From: Cephalothrix simula
Taxonomy: Eukaryota > Nemertea > Palaeonemertea > Archinemertea > Cephalotrichidae
Length of the DNA: 10,781 nt
Assembly (NCBI GenBank): GCA_035591015.1
Contig: JAXIUW010183403.1
Span: forward strand, 1-10,781
Reading direction: 5' to 3'
Position numbers and translations under genes: made by a program. This document shows positions 1-9,200 of this stretch, in pieces. Within the stretch, counting starts at the first letter, position 1; each line of letters begins with the position of its first letter. The notes beneath the pieces were generated by a model. The model was not told where the DNA came from, made no database searches, and worked only from the letters and a program-made list of their open reading frames with translations.

Positions 1-1
1 A

Positions 2-15
2 TCAAATTATCCAGC
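2..15 (-). CDS. Possible short terminal coding piece with stop codon
   Basis: Downstream of exon 21 the minus strand has one strong acceptor, a pyrimidine-rich run ending TTTTTAG at 16-22. If used, the exon starts at 15. The split codon is then CGC (Arg), followed by W-I-I and TGA (4-2). This would end the protein right after the fourth LDLa domain. Fewer than 16 bases can be read, so this is a guess from one splice signal and the matching phase; the true next exon may lie outside the window. Confidence 0.35.
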
Positions 16-116
16 CTAAAAAGGAAACAAAGCCAAAAGTAAGTGTTCCAAATTCATATATGACAGTAAATTATTTACATAAATTTAATTCTAATCTTAA
101 CAAAGATTTAACTTAC

Positions 117-225
117 GAACACAGCCTTCCTCATCGACACCACCTAAACAATCAGGAATCCCATCACATTTACGACCACAGAATTTCATATCAGGACAGA
201 GTTCATATGGTGGTTTGCATGTCGG
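117..225 (-). CDS. Exon 21: LDLa-like domain, unit 4
   Basis: A 109-bp exon with six cysteines in the same spacing, reading C-D-G-I-P-D-C-L-G-G-V-D-E-E-G-C-V at its end. Like unit 3 it has Val in place of Ser in the S-D-E motif. It ends with a single C (phase 1) before GTAAGT, where the other units end with A, so the split codon here is Arg or similar rather than Ser. Confidence 0.83.
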
Positions 226-3200
226 CTGTAATAGATGATGCCGATATGAAATATATGAACTATACAGCATAAAATGAATTTGGTAAATGATTCATAATTT
301 AAAGAATGAATACAAAGAAAATCTTTTTAAAATCATAATTACCGGTGGCTGAGTGGTAGGGTTAGTTGGAGGTAACGTCGTAGTCAAAACTAAAGAGAGA
401 CATTTTTTAAATTACAAAAAATCAATTTTTCTAAATCACATGTTTAATAATAGTGAGCCACATTATGTTCTGTTTAATTTTACAAAATGATATATTTACC
501 TGTATTGTTAAAGCATGCCAATATTACTATGTTGAGTATAATTGGTGCAGGCCGAACTTCACCCCCTTGGACATAAATTCGAAGATAACGGCCGGAATGT
601 TTTCCGAGGTTAGCTTTGATTCTAGAGATTTGATATATTCCTTGGGTTACCTGTTTCAACGTAAAACAAAGTTTATGAAATATTGTTTAAAATTAAATAC
701 TTTTTGGGGTTTCAGTTTGAATTTGAAGCTTTCAAAATTATTCTAAGCCTGAAAAAGTAAATTATAAAACTGATGTATTTAAGCTTACCGATTGGGTTTC
801 TGACTGCCAAGTTACTTGATCAGTGCTGGTAACAAAAACAAAATTATCACCATATTTGACGATAAATTGTATCTGTTGGAATCGAACAACATTGTTTTCT
901 GCACCAATTACTTCAAAATCAATATAACTCCCCGAATTCAGCCTTCCAGCTTGCCAATTATCTTCATGAAACCTAAATACTTGGTTTCCACCTTTAAGAA
1001 CAGCTCGCAGAGGGGAAATTCCAAGGCTGGAAGTTGCGGTGACTTTGATGTTATTACTCAAGTAATCCATAGTATGGATTTCACTGTCTGGACATCTTGG
1101 CAACTCTAGAAAAAAATTTTCAATAAAAAACAACAAATAAAACCAGTTTAGCAAAATAATTTCAAAGACTACCATTTGGCAAAGTGGTTGAGCTGCGAGG
1201 AAAACTTCCAAATCAAACTGATCATAGATATGGTTGGTTTATTATTGAATGGTGTAATGTTGTAGGCGGAGAGCATTCTACAAAACTTAATTGCAGCACA
1301 GAGCGATTGTAAATGAACAATTTTTAGTAAACAGCCTTACTGTCAAGTCAGCCTTACCTGTGGGAACTGGTTGTGTGGCCGTTGGCGCATAAGTTGGAGT
1401 ACCAGATGTAACATGCGTTGTTCCAGGAGCTGTCGTGGTCATCACTGGTTTTGTTGTAGTCATAACTGCACTAGTTGACGCACTTGTTAGCTGCTCGGTT
1501 ACAATAGGGGTTGTTGTGCTTTGAGCAGTAGTTGTTAAAATTGGTTTTGTAGTTTCTTGAGCAGTAGTTGTAGCCACCACAGTTGTACCAGCAGGAGTGG
1601 TTGTCATTACAGGCTGAGTTGTTGTTTGAACAGCTGTAGTTCCAGACACTGTTGTTGTTACTACTTGGCCAGTAGTTGTTGCTTCACTTACGAAAGGTGA
1701 AGTTGTCCCTTGAGCAGTGGTTGCTGTTGTTTTTTGAGCCGTTGTTGTTCTTGGTACAGTAGTTTCAATCGTTGTGCCTGGAGCAGAGGTTGGTGGAGTT
1801 ATTGTAAATTCAGTCACTTGTTTAGCGCTTGTAGTCATTACAGGTTGTGTTGTTGTTTGACCAGCTGTTGTTGTTACTACTTGACTAGTAGTTGTAGCTT
1901 CAGTTATGAAAGGTGAAGTAGTCCCTTGAGAAGTAGTTGCTGTCGTTTTTTGTGCCGATGTTGTTCCTGGCCTAGTAGTTGTGCCTGGAGCAGATGTTGT
2001 TACTACTTGGCCAGTAGTTGTTGCTCCAGTTACGAAGGGTGAAGTTGTCCCTTGAGCAGTGGTTCCTGTCGTTGTGCCTGGAGCAGAGGTTGGTGGAGTT
2101 ATTGTAAATTCAGTCACTTGTTTAGCGCTTGTAGTCATTACAGGTTGAGTTGTTGTTAGAACAGTTGTAGTTCCAGGCACTGTTGTTGTTACTACTTGGC
2201 CAGTAGTTGTTGCTTTAGTTATGAAATGTGAAGTTGTCCCTTGAACAGTGGTTGCTGTCGTTTTTTGTGCCGTTGTTGTTCCTGGCACAGTAGTCTCAAC
2301 GGTTGTCCCTGGGGCAATGGTTGTAGTTTGAGCAGCTGTAGTGCCCGGCGCTGTTGTTGTAACTACTTGACCTGTCGTCGTAGCTTTAGTTACAACAGCT
2401 GATGTTGTAGCTAAGCTTGTCGTTGTACCTGAAATTAAGGCAAACGAAAATTCATTGAAAATATACAAGATACATTATTAGGGAACAAAAGTTGTGGGAC
2501 AAAGTAAAATAACAGAATGTCTTATAACTTACTTATACACTGGGCTTCATCTACACCACCAAGGCAATCTGGAACGCCATCACATTTTTTACCACAAAAT
2601 TGCTGGTCTGGACACAATTCATATGGAGATTCACAAGTTGGCTGAAATATACAAAAATAAAAAAGAATTCAATAGTATAAAAATGAATGATTAAGAAAAA
2701 ATTTGCCTAATTTATAGATGGTTAAGTTTAAAAATTATTTTTTTTGTTTTAAAAATACCTTAAATTAATGAAATCTTTAAGGAATTTTTATTTTTATGTT
2801 TAATCATCAAAATTATAGCAAATGATTAAAAACTTACAGGGTTCTGTGTGCTTGGCAATGTCGGAGGCATTGTTGTTGTTAAAACTAAAATACAAAAAGG
2901 AAAGATACTAAAAATATGGAAATTGGAAAAGGAAATGGAAAGGGTAATTAAGGAAGCTATTTGCTATTACTAAATGTTGCAAAAGAAGATTTTTCGCACA
3001 GCGGAAAGGGAACAACAACAGTAGGCGCAGTTTTCAGACTCAACTTCACTTCCTTACTCAGTCAGACCAAGTTACCTGGACCGGCCATGGGCATCGCGCT
3101 GGCAGTGACAAATTTTAATGGGCGTTAAATCTACTGCAAAGTAGATCATTTACTCCGGCCCTCTGACATAAATGATCTATGTTATGTTTCGAGATTCTTT

Positions 3201-6200
3201 AAAGAGCTTATAAAGTCGTTATTTTTTTACCTGTATTATTGAAACAAGCAGCTATTTCAACAAAAAGAATAATTGGTGACGGACGAATGAAACCTCTTTG
3301 AACGTAAACTCTGAGATAACGGCCCTTATTTTGCTTTACGAAATTGGCTTTTATCCTTGTCACTTGATTAACATCATCTGTTATCTGTAATATTAGAAGT
3401 CGTCTATTTAGTTCGTACACCCAGGCCCCCAAAATCCAAAAAATAGTGTCTTTTGGGCCCTTTTTGGTAAATTATTGAAAATTTAATATGGTTTTTGGTT
3501 CTTTGGCCAGTAGGGCCCTTAAAATTAGCATCTGCTATTAATTCATTTTTTTTGCACATAAGGAAAACGTTTGCTTACCACAGTTTTTTCAGTGTTCCAA
3601 GAAATTTTATCATTACTTGTTTTGAAAATAAATCTATCACCATACTTGGTTACAAACTGAATATTTGAGTACACAACAGCGTTATTTTCAGCTCCCACAA
3701 CTTCGAATTCAAGGTATGTCCCTTCATTTTGGCGGCCTGATTGCCAATCATACTCATCAAACTGGAATCTCTGATTTCCACCTTTTAGAAGAGCCCGAAG
3801 CGGAGAAATAGCAATACTAGAAGTTGCAGACACTTTAAGATTATTACTTGGATAGCTCATCAATTGTAATTCACTATTTTTACAAGGCGGAAGTTCTGAA
3901 TAAAGAAAAATATATAATAAGTAACAATTAATTAGTCAATAATTAATTAGTCAATAATAATAATTTTTAAGACATTTTCAATATTCTATTACCTGTTGGG
4001 ACAGGCACAGTTGCTGTTGGAGCTAATGTGGTCACGGTTGTACCTTTAGCAGTTGTACCAGGAGCACTTGTAGTCATTACAGGTTGAGTTGTTGTTTTAA
4101 CAGCTGTAGTTCTTGTTGTTGTGACCACTTTACCAGTAGTCGTAGCTTCAGTTACAAAAGGAGTGGTGGTGCCTGGCGTTCCAGTTGTTCCTGGGGCAGT
4201 GGTTGGAGGTGTTATCGTAAATTCTGTGACTTGTTTTGCGCTTGTGGTCTCTACTGATGGAGTTGTAGTTTCTGGCGCAGTTGTGGTTATTTCTTGGCCA
4301 GTAGTTGTTGCTTCAGAAATAACAGAAGTAGTCGTGCCTGGCGCTGCAGTAGTTGTACCAGCGGCAGTAGTTGTTTCAACACCTGTAGTTCCAGGAACAG
4401 TTGTTGTAACTACTTGACCAGTAGTCGTAGCTTCAGTTACATAAGGAGTAGTGGAGCCTGGTGTTCCTGGTGCAGTGGTTGGAGGTGTTATTGTAAATTC
4501 TGTGACTTGTTTTGCACTGGTGGTCTCTACTGGTTGCGTTGTAGTTCCTGGCGCACTTGTGGTTATTTCTTGGCCAGTAGTCGTACCTGGTGCTGTAGTT
4601 GTACCAGCGGCAGTAGTTGTTTCAGTACCTGTAGTTCCTGGCGCAGTTGTTGTAACTACTTGACCAGTAGTCGTAACTTCAGTTACATAAGGAGTAGTGG
4701 TTCCTGGGGCAGTGGTTGGAGGTGTTATTGTAAATTCTGTCACTTGTTTTGCGCTTGTGGTCTCTACTGATGGAGTTGTAGTTCCTGGCGCAGTTGTGGT
4801 TATTTCTTGGCCAGTAGTTGTTGCTTCAGAAATAACAGAAGTAGTCGTGCCTGGCGCTGCAGTAGTTGTACCAGCGGCAGTAGTTGTTTCAACACCTGTA
4901 GTTCCAGGAACAGTTGTTGTAACTACTTGACCAGTAGTCGTAGCTTCAGTTACATAAGGAGTAGTGGAGCCTGGTGTTCCTGGGGCAGTGGTTGGAGGTG
5001 TTATTGTAAATTCTGTGACTTGTTTTGCACTGGTGGTCTCTACTGGTTGAGTTGTAGTTGCTGGCCCACTTGTGGTTATTTCTTGGCCGGTAGTCGTTGC
5101 TTCAGTAACAAGAGAAGTAGTCGTGCCTGGCGCCGCAGTAGTTGTACCAGCGGCAGTAGTTGTTTTAACACCTGTAGTTCCAGGCGCAGTTGTTGTAACT
5201 ACTTGACCAGTAGTCGTAGCTTCAGTTAAATAAGAAGTAGTGGTGCCTGGTGTTCCGGTTGTTCCTGGGGCAGTGGTTGGGGGTGTTATTGTAAATTCTG
5301 TGACTTGTTTTGCACTTGTGGTCTCTACTGGTTGTGTTGTAGTTCCTGGCGCACTTGTGGTTATTTCTTGGCCAGTAGTCGATGCTTCAGTGATAACAGA
5401 AGTAGCCGTAACTGGTGCTGTAGTTGTACCAGCGGCAGTAGTTGTTTCAGTACCTGTAGTTCCTGGTGCAGTTGTTGAAAACACTTTACCAGTAGTGGTT
5501 GCTTCAGTTACATAGGGAGTAGTGGTGCCTGGTGTTCCTGGGGCAGTGGTTGGAGGTGTTATTGTAAATTCTGTGACTTGTTTTGCACTTGTGGTCTCTA
5601 CTGGTTGAGTTGTAGTTCCCGGCGCACTTGTGGTTATTTCTTGGCCGGTAGTCGTTGCTTCAGTAACAAGAGAAGTAGTTGTGCCTGGCGCCGAAGCAGT
5701 TGTACCAGCGGCAGTAGTTGTTTTAACACCTGTAGTTCCAGGCGCAGTTGTTGTAACTACTTGACCAGTAGTCGTTACAACAGGTGAAGTTGTGCCTTCA
5801 GCAATGGTTGTAAGTACGGCTTTTGTAGTTTCTTGAGCCGTTGTGGTTTCACCAAAAGTAGATGGCCTTGATGGAGTTGTAATTGTGTACTTGGTTACCG
5901 GTACCAACGATGTTAAACGCGGAGTTCCTGTTGTTACTGTACTTGCAACACCTGTTGTAGTCACAAGTGTGGTGCCTGCAGCAGTGGTTGTTGGCGCCAA
6001 CGTTGTGCCAGGGGTAGTAGTTGGTGGAGTTATCGTAAATTCGGTAACTTGTTTGGCGCTTGTAGTCATTAAAGGTTTGGTAGTAGTTTCAATGGCTGTA
6101 GTTCCAGGTGCTGTTGTTGTTACCACTGGACCCGTTGTTGTAGCTTCTGTAACAATGGCTGATGTAGTAGCTACACTGGTTGTTGTACCTAAAATTATCA

Positions 6201-9200
6201 GGGGAAACATTTATATTCTGATTTGCGATTGAAGAAGAATGGCTTTTATATAATATACTTAAAAAATATCTACTCACTGATACAGCCAGCTTCATCTGAA
6301 CCGCCGAGACAATCAGGGACACCATCACATTTTCTACCACAGAATTGCATGTCGGGACACAATTGATATGGAGGTTCGCATGTGGGCTAAAATTCAAAAC
6401 GATTAGTTAATATACATTTACAACATTCTTTATCACAACACATTAATGATTAACAAGATATCAGTGAAAGGAATATCTTACTCACAGGTGGTTGAGTGCT
6501 TGGCACAGTTGGTGGTTGAGTTGTAGTAAGAACTGAAAAAGCAACATGATATATTTCAATCATAAAAACACAAATTATTCAAGGAACCTTGTCAATATTG
6601 TCAATAAAGCAAAAATTACCTGTATTGTTAAAACAAGCAGCTACCTCTACAAAGAGTATAATTGGGGAAGGCCTGACAAGTCCCCTTTGCACATAAACTC
6701 TTAAGTAACGACCCTTATTTCTATTTGTGAAAATGGCTTTTATTCTTGATATTTGGTTTATGTCTTCAGTCACCTAGAGAAAAAAAGATTTATAATCAAA
6801 TTTTTATTCAGCCTATCATTTTTTATACATACATATACATGCAACCCGATGTAACTGCATGTAATGAAATTCCATGTAGAGTAGGTCAGAGTAGATACCT
6901 CTCTTTGACGAATTAATTGACTTACCACAGTCTTTTCAGTATTCCAATTTATTTTGTCACTGCTAGTTTTGAAAATGAAGTTATCGCCATACTTAGTTAT
7001 GAACTGTATACTTGAATATGTGACGTCATTATTTTCAGCGCCAACGACTTCAAAATCAAGATAAGTTCCTAGATTTTTACGGCCTGATTGCCAGTTAGCC
7101 TCATCGAATTGGAATCTCTGATTGCCACCTTTCAGAAGAGCACGTAGAGGTGAAATAGCAATACTTGATGTAGCTGACACTAACAGATTGTTACTGGGAT
7201 AAGTCATTAACTGGAGGTCGCCAGTCAAGCAAGGTGGAAGTTCTAAAATAAAAAAGCATTAGAAAATAATAATTTATAAACTATGTAATAAATCAACGAA
7301 TTATACCTATACAACTAAGAGCATTTACCTGTTGGCACCGGTTGAGTCGCAGTCGGAGGAGCAGTAGGAGCAGCTGTGGTTATTACTTGACCAGTAGTCG
7401 TAGCTTCAGTTACAACAGGTGAAGTTGTGCCTTGAGCAGTGGTAGTAATTACTGGTTTTGTCGTTTCTTGCACTGTGGTTGTTTCAATAGAGGTAGTCGT
7501 ACCAGACGCAGTAGTTGATTTAACAGTAGTAGCTTCAGTAACACGAGAAGTAGTCGTGCCTGGGGCCACAGTAGTTGTACCAGCGGCAGTAGTCGTAGCT
7601 TCAGTTACATAGGGAGTAGAGATGCTTGGTGTTCCGGTTGTTCCTGGGGCAGTGGTTGGAGGTGTTATTGTAAATTCGGTGACTTCTTTTGCACTTGTGG
7701 TCTCTACTGGTTGGGTTGTAGTTCCTGGCGCAGTTGTGGTTATTTCTTGACCAGTAGTCGTAGCTTCAGTTACAACAGGTGAAGTTGTGCCTTGAGCAGT
7801 GGTTGTAAATACTGGTTTTGTCGTTTCTTGAGCCGTAGTTGTTTCACCGAAAGTAGATGGCCTTGATGGAGTTGTAATGGTATATTTAGTTACTGGTGCC
7901 AACGTTGTAAAACGAGGAGTGCCTGTTGTTATTTTAGTTGCACCTGTTGTAGAAGAAGTTGTACCTGCAGTACTGGTTGTCATGATTGGCGATGTTGTTC
8001 GTTTTGCAGTGGTTGTTGGCACCAAAGATGTACCAGGAGTAGTGGTTGGAGGAGTTATTGTAAATTCCGTAACCTGTTTTGCACTTGTAGTCATTACTGG
8101 TTGAGTTGTTGTTTCAACAACTGTAGTTCCTGGCGCGGTTGTTGTAACTACTTGACCTGTTGTTGTAGCTTCTGTAACAACAGCAGATGTAGTAGCTACG
8201 CTGGTTGTTGTACCTAAAATCAACACGAGAAATTTTATATTTTGAATTTGGTTTGATAAAAATAAGGATTTAATGCTAATAAATTATAGCACTTACTGAT
8301 ACAGCCAGCTTCATCTGAACCACCAAGACAGTCAGGAACACCATCGCACTTTTTACCACAGAATTGCGTGTCTGGACATAATTGATATGGAGGTTGACAA
8401 GTGGGCTGAAAAATTTAGAAGATTTAATTAATAAAATTTTTTGGAATACTCTCAAAAATCATTTTTAGAATGTGTGTCACAAAATTGATTCATACTCACA
8501 GGTGGTTGAGTGCTTGCTATAGTTGGCGGTTGAGTTGTCGTGAGAACTGAAAAATAGATAAATGTGACAGATTTACATTATTTAAAAACATTCAATTTGC
8601 CTCGTTCTAAAAAGACGAAAAAGTATAAAATACCTGTATTGTTGAAACATGCTGCTACCTCTACAAAGAGTATAATGGGAGAAGGTCTAACAAGTCCTCT
8701 TTGTACATATACTCTTAAGTAACGACCCTTATTTCTGTTTGTGAAAATGGCTTTTATTCTTGATACTTGATAAATATCTTCTGTCTCCTGGAGTCAAGAA
8801 ATGATTTATTCTCAAAACGGGATTGTATCAATTTTTGACAACATATAATTTTGATACATGTCCTTGAAGGAGAATGACTTACCACAGTCTTTTCATCATT
8901 CCAATTTATTCTGTCATTGCTAGTTTTTAAAATAAAGTTATCACCATACTTGGTTACGAACTGTATACTTGAATATGTTACTTCATTATTTTCAGCACCA
9001 ACGACTTCAAATTCAAGATAAGTTCCTTGATTTTTACGGCCTGATTGCCAGTTAGCCTCATCAAATTGGAATCTCTGATTGCCACCTTTCAGAAGAGCAC
9101 GGAGTGGTGAAATAGCAATACTTGATGTAGCTGATACTAATAGGTTGTTGCTGGTGTAAGTCATTAACTGGAGGTCGCCAGTCAAGCATGGAGGGAGTTC

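Noticed and set aside
60-272. Plus-strand open frame of 70 codons, and a similar one at 2494-2694
   Set aside because: Both are the antisense of LDLa exons (units 4 and 3). Their similarity to each other only reflects the exon duplication.
453-746. Plus-strand open frame of 97 codons, and a second at 816-1109
   Set aside because: Both are antisense to the discoidin exons of unit 4 and cross splice sites; no domain character.
4121-5515. Plus-strand open frames rich in Val/Pro/Gly or Cys/Ser across the mucin exon (also 1710-1916, 5578-6232, 7877-8104, 9337-9528)
   Set aside because: They are antisense readings of the Thr-rich repeats: ACN codons read backwards give Val, Ser and Cys strings. 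The minus strand has one uninterrupted frame with splice sites and domain context.
3993-6188. Reading the regular repeats as a CRISPR array or satellite DNA
   Set aside because: The repeats are all multiples of 3, open in one frame, bounded by splice sites and encode mucin peptides; there are no unique spacers of constant length.
6089-6397. Minus-strand frame overlapping the unit 2 LDLa exon and the start of exon 12
   Set aside because: It is the wrong frame for both exons and runs through an intron; the cysteine signature is only in the other frame.
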